Source: Acidobacteriota bacterium
GTDB lineage: Bacteria > Acidobacteriota > Vicinamibacteria > Vicinamibacterales > UBA2999
Direction: 5' to 3'
Assembly (NCBI GenBank): GCA_030697165.1
Contig: JAUYQQ010000008.1
Coordinates: 129,001 to 193,000 of the forward strand
DNA: 64,000 nucleotides
The notes under the pieces are model-generated. The model ran no database searches. It saw only the letters and a list, made by a program, of their open reading frames with translations, and was not told the DNA's origin. Made by a program: the position numbers and the translations under genes. Numbering within the stretch: position 1 is the stretch's first letter; each line of letters begins with the position of its first letter. Shown here piece after piece: positions 8,429-20,238 of the stretch.

Positions 8429-9862
8429 ATGAAGAAGCTGTTCGCGGCGTTCGCGTTGCTCATGATTGGCATCCAGCCCGCCGCCCAATCCGATCCCAAG
8501 TCGGCCGCGTTCGGCTGGGTCGACGCCAACGCCCCGGTTCTCAACCGCGTCAACCGCAACATCTGGACGTGGGCCGAAACCGGTCTGGAAGAGACCAAGT
8601 CATCTGAAGAGCTGCAGTCCTTGCTGCGCGCGAATGGTTTTGCCATCGAGGCCGGCGTCGCCGGCATGCCCACGGCGTTTGTGGCCAGCTACGGGACCGG
8701 CCGGCCGGTGATCGGCATTCTCGCGGAATTCGACGCGTTGCCCGGGCTGTCGCAGGACGCCTCGCCCGAGCGCACCAATCGCGCCGGCGCGTCGGCCGGG
8801 CATGGCTGCGGCCACAGCGTGTTCGGCACCGCCAGCAGCGGCGGCGCCATCGCCATCAAGCAGGCGCTCGCGTCGGGCGCCATCAAGGGCACCGTCAAGC
8901 TGTTCGGCACGCCCGCGGAGGAGACCGGCATCGGCAAGACCTACATGCTGCGCGAGGGCATGTTCAAGGGTGTGGACGCCATGCTCTCGTGGCACGCCCT
9001 CGACCGCACCATGGCGACGTGGGACTACTCGAAAGCCATGGTCTCGGTGAAATTCAGGTTCGAGGGCCTGCCGTCGCATGCCTCAGTGTCGCCGCACCAG
9101 GGCAAGAGCGCGCTCGATGCGGTCGAGTTGATGAGCGTCGGCGTGAACTATATGCGCGAGCACGTCAAGGAGGACACGCGCATCCACTACGTCATCACCA
9201 ACGGCGGCGGCCAGCCGAACGTGGTGCCGCCGTCGGCGGAGGTCTGGTACTACCTGCGCGCCAACAAGCACGCGGATGTCGAGGAGTCATTCGTGTGGCT
9301 CACCGAAATTGCCCGCGCCGCGGCGGCCATGAGCCGGACGACGCTGATCGAAACGCGGGTGGAGGCCGACCTGCATGAAGTGCTGCCCAACCGCACACTG
9401 GCGGAGGTGATCCAGAAGAACCTGGAACTGGTGGGACCACCGAAGTTCGACGACCGTGAACGGGCGTTCGCCCGCGCCACCCAGAAGGATCTGAAGCCGC
9501 TGCCCGAAGTCGCGTTGTCGGACCGCGTCGAGCCGCTCTCGAGCGGCCCGCCGACCCAGGGCGTGCACTCGACCGATGTGGGCGACCTCACGTGGTTCTT
9601 CCCGGTGGGCCAGTTCACCGCCGCCACCTATTCCTACGGCGCGCCTGGCCACAGCTGGCAGATCGTGGCGTGCACCGGCACCAGCATCGGCGAGAAGGGA
9701 ATGATGGTGGCGGCCAAGACCATTGCCGGTTCGGCCATCGACCTGTACCGCTCACCTGAATTGATTCAGCGGGCGCGCGAGGATCTCAAGAAGACCATGG
9801 CGGGGCAGAAGTACGTGACGCTGATTCCTGAGGGACAGAAGGCCCCGAAGACCATTCGGTAA
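8429..9862 (+). CDS. M20 family amidohydrolase, AbgB-like, exported
   Basis: A 477-residue zinc hydrolase similar to the p-aminobenzoyl-glutamate hydrolase subunit B group of M20 peptidases. The start at 8429 gives a signal peptide (MKKLFAAFALLMIGIQPAAQ). Metal and catalytic residues are visible: HGCGH at 125-129, E164-E165 in TPAEETG, a histidine in SWHA, and the late GAPGHSWQ. The expected chemistry is hydrolysis of an amide on an amino-acid conjugate; the true substrate is unknown, and the signal peptide suggests it acts outside the cytoplasm. It converges on the kinase gene at 9939, with a palindromic repeat between them. Confidence 0.88.
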   Translation: MKKLFAAFALLMIGIQPAAQSDPKSAAFGWVDANAPVLNRVNRNIWTWAETGLEETKSSEELQSLLRANGFAIEAGVAGMPTAFVASYGTGRPVIGILAEFDALPGLSQDASPERTNRAGASAGHGCGHSVFGTASSGGAIAIKQALASGAIKGTVKLFGTPAEETGIGKTYMLREGMFKGVDAMLSWHALDRTMATWDYSKAMVSVKFRFEGLPSHASVSPHQGKSALDAVELMSVGVNYMREHVKEDTRIHYVITNGGGQPNVVPPSAEVWYYLRANKHADVEESFVWLTEIARAAAAMSRTTLIETRVEADLHEVLPNRTLAEVIQKNLELVGPPKFDDRERAFARATQKDLKPLPEVALSDRVEPLSSGPPTQGVHSTDVGDLTWFFPVGQFTAATYSYGAPGHSWQIVACTGTSIGEKGMMVAAKTIAGSAIDLYRSPELIQRAREDLKKTMAGQKYVTLIPEGQKAPKTIR

Positions 9863-9864
9863 CG

Positions 9865-9937
9865 GTCCGGCTAAAGCCGGACGCCACATCGGTGTCGCCG
9901 GACGCCACATCGATGTGGTGTCCGCCTTTAGGCGGAC
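9865..9937. repeat. GTCCGGC-family palindromic repeat between convergent genes
   Basis: Begins with the perfect 18-bp palindrome GTCCGGCTAAAGCCGGAC (9865-9882) and the tail GCCACAT. The CCGGACGCCACAT unit is then repeated, and the element ends with a second palindrome, GTCCGCCTTTAGGCGGAC (9920-9937). No T-tract follows, but strong hairpins between convergent stops could limit read-through. The same repeat occurs at 11881, 24749 and 58620. Confidence 0.85.
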
Positions 9938-9938
9938 C

Positions 9939-12913
<2,975 letters not shown>

Positions 12914-12917
<4 letters not shown>

Positions 12918-15013
12918 AGGTTTCCCGCCTCCGGCTCGTCGAGCACTTCGCGAATCTTCTTCGCCAGCTGCATGGGCGTGAACGGCTTCTGGAGGAAGGG
13001 CTTGCCTTCGTCCAGCACGCCGGTCTTCACGATCGCCTCGTCCATGTAGCCGGACATATACAGCACGCGAATCGACGGGCGCAGCGCGCGCAGGGCTTCG
13101 GCCACCGCCGGGCCGCTCATGTCGCCAAGAATTACGTCACATAACGCCAGGTCGAAGTGGCGCGTGTCGTCAGTGCCGAGCGCCAGCCCGGCCCGACCCG
13201 AGGCCGCCTCGGTCACGGAATAGCCCAGCCGCAGCAGCAGTTCCTTCGACAGCCGGCGCACGGACGTATCGTCTTCGACAAGGAGGATGTGCTCGGTGCC
13301 GTCGGGCATCTTCTCCACTGAAGGGTCGACCGCCACCACCGGCGGCGCTTCCGATCGGGGCAGGTAGATGCGAAACGTCGTGCCCCGGCCGAGCTCGCTC
13401 GACACCGCGATGTGGCCATCGCTTTGCCGGACAATGCCGTAGGCGGTTGACAGGCCGAGGCCAGTGCCCTTGCCGACGTCCTTGGTGGTGAAATACGGCT
13501 CGAAAATGCGGGCGCGCACTTCCGGCGGCATGCCGACGCCGGTGTCGGCGACCGACAGCATCACGAAATTGCCGGGCTTGACGTCGGGGGCATCGGCCAG
13601 CGCGGCGGAATCGAGCACGGCATCGGCGGCCTCGACGGTGATCCGGCCGCCCTGGGGCATGGCGTCGCGGGCATTCACCACCAGGTTCATCACCACCTGC
13701 TCCACCTGGCCCGGGTCGACACGCACGTGGGGCGAGGCCGCCTTGCCGGTGACCGTCAGCACGATGTCTTCGCCGATCACCCGGCGCAGCATCGGCTCGA
13801 CCTTGCTGAGCGCGGTATTGAGGTCGATGATCTTCGGCTGCAACACCTGGCGGCGGCTGAACGCGAGCATCTGCTTCGTCAGGTCGGCCGCGCGCATGGC
13901 GGCGCGGGCAATCTCTTCGGCGTCGGCGCGCCGTTCGTCCTTGGGATCGAGCGACGTCAGCACGATCTCGGTGTAGCCGATGATCGCCGTGAGCAGGTTG
14001 TTGAAGTCGTGCGCGATGCCGCCGGCCAGCCGGCCCACGGCCTCCATCTTCTGCGAGTGGCGCAGCTGCTCTTCGAGCAGCAGCCGCCGCTCGAGCGCAT
14101 CGTCGCGCTCGGCCATGATGGCGGCCAGCAGCTGGCCGCTGAGCGACGCGAGCGTCAGGAAGCAGGACAGCAGGAACAGCGTGAACTCCACCGGGAAGGC
14201 GACAAACGGCCCCGCGCCCAACCCGGCAACGGCCAGCGCGAAGCTGGCAATCAGCGCCACCAGGGTGGCCGCGCCGCGCGGCCCAAAGCGCAGGCCTGCC
14301 CACCCGATAATCGGGAAGAAGATGAACACGACAGGAACGTCGCGGCCGGCGAAGATGCCCCACAGGCCGAACACCAACTGCGCGCCCAGAAAGAGAACCA
14401 CTATCAGCCCGACGGCCTCGGCGATCCGCGGCCACGTCCAGGACAGGCTGCGACCCTTCGCCCACGCGAAGATCAACGTGGCCATGACCATGGTGCCCAG
14501 CCAGTCGCGCAGCCACCATAAGGTCAGTCCATAGAAGAACTCACCCGGCGCGACCCGACCCGCCAGAAAGCTGACACCGATCACGAAGATAGCAGCGACC
14601 AGTGCGCCGGCCGGGCCGGCCAGGAGCGAGAGGATGATCGGGTCGCGAACGCGCTCGAGGCGCGGATCAAACTTCAGTGCGCGAAGAATCCTGACCACGA
14701 TCAACGGCTGCACCACTTGCGCCAGCGCGATGAACGCGGCCCACGGCAAGGGTTCGTGCCGGGCGTGCAAGGCGAACGAGCCCAGGACAATGCCAGGCAG
14801 GAACCGGAACCCCCCCAAATAAGTGACCGCCACCGCCAGGCCGACTGGCGGCCAGAGCGGCGTCAGGGACTGGCCATCCACCACCGGCAAGAGCACCAGT
14901 TCGGCCAGCCCCCAGGCAAGCAGGGCCACGCCCAGGTTGAGGACTACGTCGCGGACCTGCGAATGGGCGGCAAACCAGTCGTGGAGTGCTGCTTGGGGGG
15001 ACTTCTCGGACAC
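12914..15013 (-). CDS. MASE1-domain hybrid histidine kinase
   Basis: A 699-residue sensor. The N-terminal half is a multi-pass MASE1 membrane sensor domain (about eight hydrophobic segments, [19 protein letters not shown] among them). HisKA follows with phospho-acceptor H335 in GGIAHDFNN, then a HATPase domain with DTGVGM and [11 protein letters not shown], and a C-terminal receiver with D626 in LALCDVILG. The HDFNN-type kinase with an attached receiver suggests a phosphorelay. The start is the GTG at 15013. Its stop overlaps the start of the Ser/Thr kinase, joining a His-Asp and a Ser/Thr system in one operon. The MASE1 ligand is unknown. Confidence 0.93.
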
Positions 15014-15389
15014 GTGCCATGAAGCCTAACGGCTGAGTGTCACGCGCGCAAGCATAGCTGGACGGCCCGGCAGCCGAAATTCCCACGAAGGGAGTGAAAA
15101 CACGGGTTTGGCGGATGCGAAATTGTGAAAGACGGCGTTGAGGAGTGAGGCCGCAGGCCTGAATGATGGCGGTGAGGCAGGGATTCGAACTCTTCGAGCG
15201 CCCATTTCCTAAGTTGGTGATGGCGAACGACTTCTGGCTCTAAGAGGTTGAATCCCAGCCGCTTACTTCATCGTGCGAGGTCCCTGGCGTCCACAGCAAT
15301 CCGCGCGATTCAACCGAGGTTTTGGAGACGTGGTGGAGACGGTCTTCGCACCACAACAACTGTCCACTAAATGCCGGGAACTCCACTGC
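15014..15389. other. gene-free stretch holding a tRNA-Ser 3' fragment and a GGAGAC motif
   Basis: No convincing gene is seen. The left part is the upstream region of the histidine kinase. A 27-bp copy of the tRNA-Ser 3' end lies at 15164-15190, and TTGGAGACGTGGTGGAGACG at 15322-15341. The rest has no clear structure and may be decayed mobile-element DNA. Confidence 0.6.
15164..15190 (-). repeat. att-like duplicate of the tRNA-Ser(GCT) 3' end
   Basis: 27 bp identical to 18576-18602, covering the CCA end, the acceptor strand and part of the T-arm of tRNA-Ser(GCT), in the same orientation as the tRNA gene. A displaced tRNA 3' end at the far side of a segment is the classic trace of site-specific integration. 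Confidence 0.85.
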
Positions 15390-17150
15390 CTACTGGGGAC
15401 GCTGACCAACCCGAATCGTGTCGTTCGGTTGGACCAGATCGTCCAGGCCGGCATCGACTTCGACTGGCTGGCCGTTGACCCGCCGGATGATCTTGATGCC
15501 ACTCGGCGAGCCACGTTCGGAGACACCGCCGGCAACGGCGATCGCCTGATCAACCGTCATGTTCGGGACGAGCACGTATCGTCCCGGACTCCTGATAAAG
15601 CCGGTGACGTAAAACGCGTCGGCCGGGGGGACGAACACCGTGTCGCCGTGCTGCAGCAACAGGTTGGACACGATGCGGCCCGCTCTGAGGTCGTCAATGG
15701 CCAAGCGCACCACTTCTTCGGCGGCACTTTTGTCTCCGGGCATTGCCGGCGTCACGCCGACGGCCGCAGGGTCCTTGTAGCGATTAACAATGAGGACGTT
15801 GCCGGCAGCCACCGTCAGCGAACCCGCCTTCGCAATCACTTCAAGCAGGGTCAGCTGTCCTTCGAAGGTGTACCTGCCAGGCATACGAACCTCGCCCAGC
15901 ACGAAGATCGAGCGGCTCTGGTCAGTCGCGGTCTTCACTGGCGCTTGGGGGCTGCTGTCTCCTTCGACCTTCGCGCTCCCCTTGGCGCCGGCTTTGGGCA
16001 ATTCCTTGACGCCTCCGACTTCTCCTGGGTTCGCAGCCGCGTGGAATTCGCGATCGAGTACGCCCGCTTTGCGCTCGTCCGGCGCGCGCCGCGATGACTG
16101 ATCGTCAGTCGTGACGGCAGCGGCTGCCGCCCTGGCGACCGCCCGCACCGGCGCGACCGACCCCACGACGAGGGCCGCAGCCAGCACGGTGCCGGCGGCG
16201 AGCGCGAACCCGGTGCGGCCGCGGTGGAGACGATCGTCGAGAACCGCCGTCACGCGCGTGGACAGGTCGCTGCGGTTCGCCATACCCAGAATCGGCTGAA
16301 CCGGCGTCGCCGACATCCGCTGCGCCAGCGTCACCAGCTGTTCGGCGTAGGCGGTCCGCTCCTCGCGGAGCACGACCGCGTCATCGCACGATCGTTCCGC
16401 CTCAAGGCACAAGCGCCGCCAGGCCGACCAGACCATCGGGTGGAACCAGTAGAACGCCGCCACGGTGCGAGCGATGATTTGCATGAGCCAATCTCCTCGT
16501 TGAATGTGTTCGATCTCGTGCATGAGCGCGCACCGCAGCTCGCCCTCGGGCCACTCGCGCGCGTCGGGTGGCAGGACGATGACGGGACGGCTGATGCCGA
16601 ATGTCATGGGCCCGGGCACGGCTTCGTGCTCGAGCAGTTCGACAGCCACGGAGACGCCGCGCGACTCGGCGAGGCGAGCGAGTTCCGCGCGGGGCCAGGC
16701 CACCGGCAGGCCGGTTCGGCGGATCATGGACAGCCGCCACAACGCCGACGCGACTGGAAACAGAAAGGCAATCACTCCCGCCAGCCACGCCAGGCGCAAC
16801 CACGGCCAGGCAGACAGGGCTGGGAGCGATCGCTCGACCACATTCGGCGCCATCGGCACACCGTCGATTGGCGCGGGCGTGAAGGCGATGCGATTGACCG
16901 GTTGCACGATTGTTGATGCCACGGGCACATCGATCGTCAACGCCGGAACGCTGATCATCAGGACAGGCAGCGCCGCGAGGGCGATGAAGGATGTCGAAAT
17001 CACGAGGTGACGTACGGACGCGCGGGCCCTGTGCGCGAATCGCGCCGCGATCAATCCAACCGCGAGCAGAAGTGTGGCTTTGACGAGGAGCGACAGCTCG
17101 AATGAGCCCGACAACAGGAGCGCCGCGCTGGACAGACTTGGCACCATCAC
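15390..17150 (-). CDS. BlaR1-like M56 peptidase fused to two SLBB domains
   Basis: A 586-residue membrane protein. Residues 1-330 are an M56/BlaR1-like sensor peptidase with several transmembrane segments and the zinc motif HEIEH at 211-215. After a further hydrophobic segment (about 316-335) and a charged linker, two SLBB beta-grasp domains follow at about 415-508 (FVLGEVRMPGRYTF) and 512-583 (FYVTGFIRSPGRYVL), as in Wza-type polysaccharide export proteins. It overlaps the upstream BlaI-type regulator by 4 bp. In BlaR1 systems the peptidase domain triggers loss of the BlaI repressor on ligand binding; here the sensor part would be SLBB and not a penicillin-binding domain. The ligand is unknown. 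Confidence 0.88.
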   Translation of the reverse strand: MMVPSLSSAALLLSGSFELSLLVKATLLLAVGLIAARFAHRARASVRHLVISTSFIALAALPVLMISVPALTIDVPVASTIVQPVNRIAFTPAPIDGVPMAPNVVERSLPALSAWPWLRLAWLAGVIAFLFPVASALWRLSMIRRTGLPVAWPRAELARLAESRGVSVAVELLEHEAVPGPMTFGISRPVIVLPPDAREWPEGELRCALMHEIEHIQRGDWLMQIIARTVAAFYWFHPMVWSAWRRLCLEAERSCDDAVVLREERTAYAEQLVTLAQRMSATPVQPILGMANRSDLSTRVTAVLDDRLHRGRTGFALAAGTVLAAALVVGSVAPVRAVARAAAAAVTTDDQSSRRAPDERKAGVLDREFHAAANPGEVGGVKELPKAGAKGSAKVEGDSSPQAPVKTATDQSRSIFVLGEVRMPGRYTFEGQLTLLEVIAKAGSLTVAAGNVLIVNRYKDPAAVGVTPAMPGDKSAAEEVVRLAIDDLRAGRIVSNLLLQHGDTVFVPPADAFYVTGFIRSPGRYVLVPNMTVDQAIAVAGGVSERGSPSGIKIIRRVNGQPVEVDAGLDDLVQPNDTIRVGQRPQ

Positions 17151-17524
17151 TTCCTCCGGTTCCTGCGAACCTGCTCGATTTCCTTCCGGAGCGCGTCGAG
17201 CTCGTCGTCGCTCCAGGCTTCCTGCTTGAGAAGGGCGGTGGCCGCCTCGCTGGCGGAGCCGCCAAAGAAGATGCGCGTCAGCTGGCCCACCGCTCTTTTC
17301 TGCGCGGTGGTGCGCGAGGTAACGGGAGAATAGATGTAACGCAGGCCCTCGGCGCGATGCGTGATGGCGCCCTTCGCTTCGAGCTTGGCCAGCATCGCGC
17401 GCACGGCGGAGTAGGTCGGAGGATCGGTGAGGCTCTGACGGATGCCTTCGGCGTCGGCGCTGCCGCCGAAGGCGTAGAGAGCATCGAGAATTTCGCGTTC
17501 GCGGCGGCTGAGTTTGGTGTCCAT
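17147..17524 (-). CDS. BlaI/MecI-family transcriptional repressor
   Basis: A 125-residue winged-helix regulator beginning MDTKLSRREREILDALYAFG, with the typical PPTYSAVRAMLAKLEAKGAI recognition region and a C-terminal dimerisation helix. BlaI proteins dimerise on CTACG-type or TACA-type dyads and are inactivated by the partner M56 peptidase. The stop overlaps the M56-SLBB start by 4 bp. A perfect 38-bp inverted repeat directly upstream is the likely operator, implying autorepression of the two-gene operon. Confidence 0.9.
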   Translation of the reverse strand: MDTKLSRREREILDALYAFGGSADAEGIRQSLTDPPTYSAVRAMLAKLEAKGAITHRAEGLRYIYSPVTSRTTAQKRAVGQLTRIFFGGSASEAATALLKQEAWSDDELDALRKEIEQVRRNRRK

Positions 17525-17525
17525 G

Positions 17526-17569
17526 TGCTACGTTCGCAGCAGCTTAGTGCTGCGAACGTAGCATGTCAA
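17526..17569 (-). promoter_or_regulatory. autoregulatory promoter/operator of the BlaI-M56 operon
   Basis: Two perfect 16-nt arms, TGCTACGTTCGCAGCA and TGCTGCGAACGTAGCA, lie around a 6-nt centre at 17526-17563. Each arm is itself an imperfect dyad (CTACG-TT-CGCAG), which could seat one BlaI dimer each. On the minus strand TTGACA (17569-17564) stands 17 nt before TAAGCT, so the operator covers the -35 to -10 spacer and the start point. Confidence 0.8.
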
Positions 17570-17667
17570 GCCCGGCGCGGCAGGCTCCCGAATCGGGTAT
17601 GACGAGCTGCTCGCGAAGGCGCAGTTCGCCGCGCACTGCGACGACACGCCCAGTCGCAGGTTGCCGC

Positions 17668-17685
17668 TATGCCTGAAAAGGCATA
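17668..17685 (+). promoter_or_regulatory. operator-like inverted repeat before higBA (tRNA-Ser element)
   Basis: TATGCCT-GAAA-AGGCATA, a perfect dyad 17 bp before the toxin start. It shares the core ATGCC-N6-GGCAT with the dyad before the second HigBA pair at 26750. It is the likely binding site of the HigA-type antitoxin. Confidence 0.7.
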
Positions 17686-17702
17686 TGATGAGGAGTCGCC
17701 GC

Positions 17703-18095
17703 ATGTCGAAGGCGCCCGTACCAGACGTTGAAACGAAACCTGTCCGCTGGATCGGCAGCAGCAAGGAAGATTTAAGTGTCTTCCCCGCTGAAGTAAAGGG
17801 GCGCGTTGGCCAGGCACTATGGAAGGCCCAGACTGGCTCCAAAGCGTCCTTTGCCAAGCCACTCAAAGGATTCGGCGGCGCGGGTGTGCTGGAGGTCGTT
17901 GACGACTTCGATGGCGAGACCTACCGGGCTGCCTACACGGTTCGCTTCGCCGAAGTCGTCTACGTGTTACATGCCTTCCATAAGAAGTCTCGTAAGGGCA
18001 TCGAGACACCCAAGTCAGATATCGATCTGATCAAGACTCGACTCATCCGCGCAAGAGAGGACTACGCACAATGGCGAAAAAGTCAGGGATTCTAG
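17703..18095 (+). CDS. higB: HigB-type toxin (RelE superfamily, phage Gp49-like)
   Basis: A 130-residue toxin of the Gp49-like/HigB group, expected to be a ribosome-dependent mRNA interferase. The start is placed at 17703, after GAGGAG, giving MSKAPVPDVET. The family core is visible: FPAEVKGRVGQALWKAQ, the PLKGFGGAGVLEVV strand region, YRAAYTVRFAEVVYVLHAF, and PKSDIDLIKTRL. The toxin gene precedes and overlaps the antitoxin by 25 bp, as in HigBA and not RelBE. It sits near the 3' end of tRNA-Ser inside the att-bounded segment. It appears intact. Confidence 0.88.
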   Translation: MSKAPVPDVETKPVRWIGSSKEDLSVFPAEVKGRVGQALWKAQTGSKASFAKPLKGFGGAGVLEVVDDFDGETYRAAYTVRFAEVVYVLHAFHKKSRKGIETPKSDIDLIKTRLIRAREDYAQWRKSQGF

Positions 18096-18412
18096 TGACG
18101 CCGAGTTCCGGAAACGTGTTCGCCGATCTGGGCTTCGCGGAGCCGGAAGAAGAACTCGCAAAGGCTCAGCTCGCCAGCCGCATCCAGGACATCGTCAAGC
18201 AACGCCGTCTGACCCAAGTGGCTGCGGCCAGCCTCATGGGCATCGATCAACCCAAAGTATCGGCCCTGCTCAGTGGTCGCCTCGCCAATTTTTCGAGCGG
18301 CCGGTTGATGCGACTGCTGACCACGCTGGGTCAGGATGTCGAGATCGTCATCAGGGCCAAGCCGCGCCGTCGTCAGCGCGGACGCGTTCGGGTCGTCGAA
18401 GCCAACGCCTGA
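18071..18412 (+). CDS. higA: HigA-type antitoxin (XRE family)
   Basis: A 113-residue helix-turn-helix antitoxin. The HTH spans about residues 45-75 (RLTQVAAASLMGIDQPKVSA), and the segment GQDVEIVIRAKPR is typical of HTH_37 antitoxins. It should neutralise the toxin encoded just upstream and repress the operon through the ATGCC-N6-GGCAT dyad. It is clearly related to the antitoxin at 27144-27464 (shared NVFxDLG, AKAxLAxxI, LDQPKVSAL and DVEIV motifs). Confidence 0.9.
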   Translation: MAKKSGILVTPSSGNVFADLGFAEPEEELAKAQLASRIQDIVKQRRLTQVAAASLMGIDQPKVSALLSGRLANFSSGRLMRLLTTLGQDVEIVIRAKPRRRQRGRVRVVEANA

Positions 18413-18578
18413 GGACGGAGGTCATCAGGAGCTTGGAGACATTTTGGAGACGCCAGCGGACCCGCTCGCAAGAACTCCAGTGGCGACAACAACTTGCGGA
18501 TCGCTGGCAGCAGGGATTCGTCCTTCGAACACTGCTGTGCCGAAGCTCATTTGAGAGAACAACTTAGCGGGATCTTGA
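18413..18578. other. non-coding tail of the tRNA-Ser element
   Basis: It holds TTGGAGACATTTTGGAGACG (18433-18452), a motif also found in degenerate form near the other end of the element (15322) and in inverted form at 33368. No gene is supported here. Confidence 0.5.
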
Positions 18579-18672
<94 letters not shown>

Positions 18673-18744
18673 GCGCGCAGGTCTTCCAGTATACCGGGAA
18701 GCGGGGGTTCCGACGCCAGGTGCGGTAGGGACTATCCTTTCAGG

Positions 18745-20238
18745 GTGCGGACTTGGATGATTGCCCTGCTGGTCTGTCTCGGGACCGGCGAAGCCTGGGC
18801 GCAACCCGGGGCGACGGGGCCAATTGCGACCCTTAACGCCGAAGCGAGGGAATTCAGCGACACCGACCCCGGCCGTTCATTCGCGGCGGCCCAGAAGGCG
18901 CAGGCGGCGGCGCGGGCGGCTAAGGACGTGCGCGGCGAGGCCGAGGCGCTCAACTACGTGGCCTACGGCTACCGCAACCAGAGCCTGCTCGACCCAGCCC
19001 GCCAGGCCGCGCTCGAATCGGTGCGCCTGTACACCCTGGCCGGTGACGACTGGGGCCAGTCGCAGGGCTACAACACGCTTGGCCTGATCGAGGCCGACGA
19101 TGCGCGGTATCCGGAATCGCTGGAGTATCACCTGAAGGCCCTCGCCATTCGCGAGCGGACCGGCGACAAGGAAGGCCTGGCCTATTCCAACAACAACCTG
19201 GGTAACGTGCACCGCAACATGCGCGAGTACGACAAGGCGCTGGCCCGCCACCAGCAGGGGCTCGCGCTGAAGATCGAACTGGGCATGAAGTCGAGCGAGG
19301 CGTTCTCGCACCAGAACATCGGCCTGGTCCATTACGAGATGGGCAATTACGCCGCGGCGCTCGCGGCCTACCAGCGCGCGCTCGCCATTCGCGAGGAGCT
19401 CGGTGACCGCCGCGCCATGGGCGTGTCGCTGAACGCGATCGGCCAGGTCGAAGCGCAGGCCAACCCGGCAGCGGCGCTCGGGACTTACCAACGGGCGCTG
19501 GCCTTGCGGCGCGAGAACGACGACGCCCGTGGCGAGATGGCGACCGAGTTCAACCTCGGCGAACTCCATCGCCAGTTGAAGAACCTGCCGCTGGCCCTGG
19601 CCGCCTATCAGCGCGCGCTCGCGATCGGCTCGCGCATCGATGCGCCGCTGATGCAATCGAACCTGCTCAAGGCGATGGCCGAAACCGAAGCCGAACGGGG
19701 CGACCACCGCGCAGCCTACCAGCACCAGGTCCAGTACCAGGAGGCGCGCGCGCGGATGTTCGGCGTCGAGAACGCCTCGCGCTTCCAGCGGCTGCAGATC
19801 GCGCAGGAGGCCGAGCGCCAGCAGCATCAGATCCAGCTGCTCGAGCAGCAGGGCCGCGTGCGCGATGCCGAGTTGGCGCGAACACGGATTGAACGCCTGG
19901 CGCTCGGCGTCATCGCCGGCCTGGTGATCGTCAGCCTGGGCCTGCTCTATGCGCGTTACCGGTTGAAGCGGGAGTCGGAAGCACGGTTCCGTGAGCAGGC
20001 CGAAACGCTGGCGGAGGCGCTGGAGCGCGTCCACACGTTGAAGGGCATGCTGCCGATTTGCGCGTGGTGCAAGAAGATCCGCGACGACCAGGGCTACTGG
20101 ACGCAGGTCGAAGCCTACGTCTCGACCCACAGCGCGGCGGAGTTTACGCACAGCATCTGCCCGTCGTGCGCCGACACGACGCTCAATTCCCTCCCGGAGG
20201 AACCGGTGAGGTTGCAGACCAAGCGCCCGCAACGGTGA
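18745..20238 (+). CDS. TPR protein with transmembrane helix and C-terminal Cys-pair domain
   Basis: A 497-residue exported or membrane protein with a GTG start and a signal-like N-terminus (LLVCLGTGEAWA). Tetratricopeptide repeats fill residues about 30-340 (for example GLAYSNNNLGNVHRNMREYDKAL). A coiled-coil stretch, one transmembrane helix near 390-410, a second coiled coil and then a C-terminal domain with CAWCKKI and CPSC follow. That Cys-pair domain (LPICAWCKKIRDDQGYW) is often found at the ends of bacterial signalling proteins, but its role is not established. A TATCCT box 6 nt before the GTG suggests a leaderless mRNA. The stop overlaps gltX by 4 bp. Confidence 0.8.
   Translation: MRTWMIALLVCLGTGEAWAQPGATGPIATLNAEAREFSDTDPGRSFAAAQKAQAAARAAKDVRGEAEALNYVAYGYRNQSLLDPARQAALESVRLYTLAGDDWGQSQGYNTLGLIEADDARYPESLEYHLKALAIRERTGDKEGLAYSNNNLGNVHRNMREYDKALARHQQGLALKIELGMKSSEAFSHQNIGLVHYEMGNYAAALAAYQRALAIREELGDRRAMGVSLNAIGQVEAQANPAAALGTYQRALALRRENDDARGEMATEFNLGELHRQLKNLPLALAAYQRALAIGSRIDAPLMQSNLLKAMAETEAERGDHRAAYQHQVQYQEARARMFGVENASRFQRLQIAQEAERQQHQIQLLEQQGRVRDAELARTRIERLALGVIAGLVIVSLGLLYARYRLKRESEARFREQAETLAEALERVHTLKGMLPICAWCKKIRDDQGYWTQVEAYVSTHSAAEFTHSICPSCADTTLNSLPEEPVRLQTKRPQR

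Noticed and set aside
9865-9937. Palindromes considered as a bidirectional rho-independent terminator
   Set aside because: Hairpins are strong, but there is no T-tract on either side and the same sequence occurs within a coding region, so it is annotated as a dispersed repeat.
15263-15553. Minus-strand frame near the left end of the tRNA-Ser element, considered as an integrase remnant
   Set aside because: No tyrosine recombinase motif (R...HxxR...Y) can be read in any frame there, and most of it is antisense to the SLBB region.
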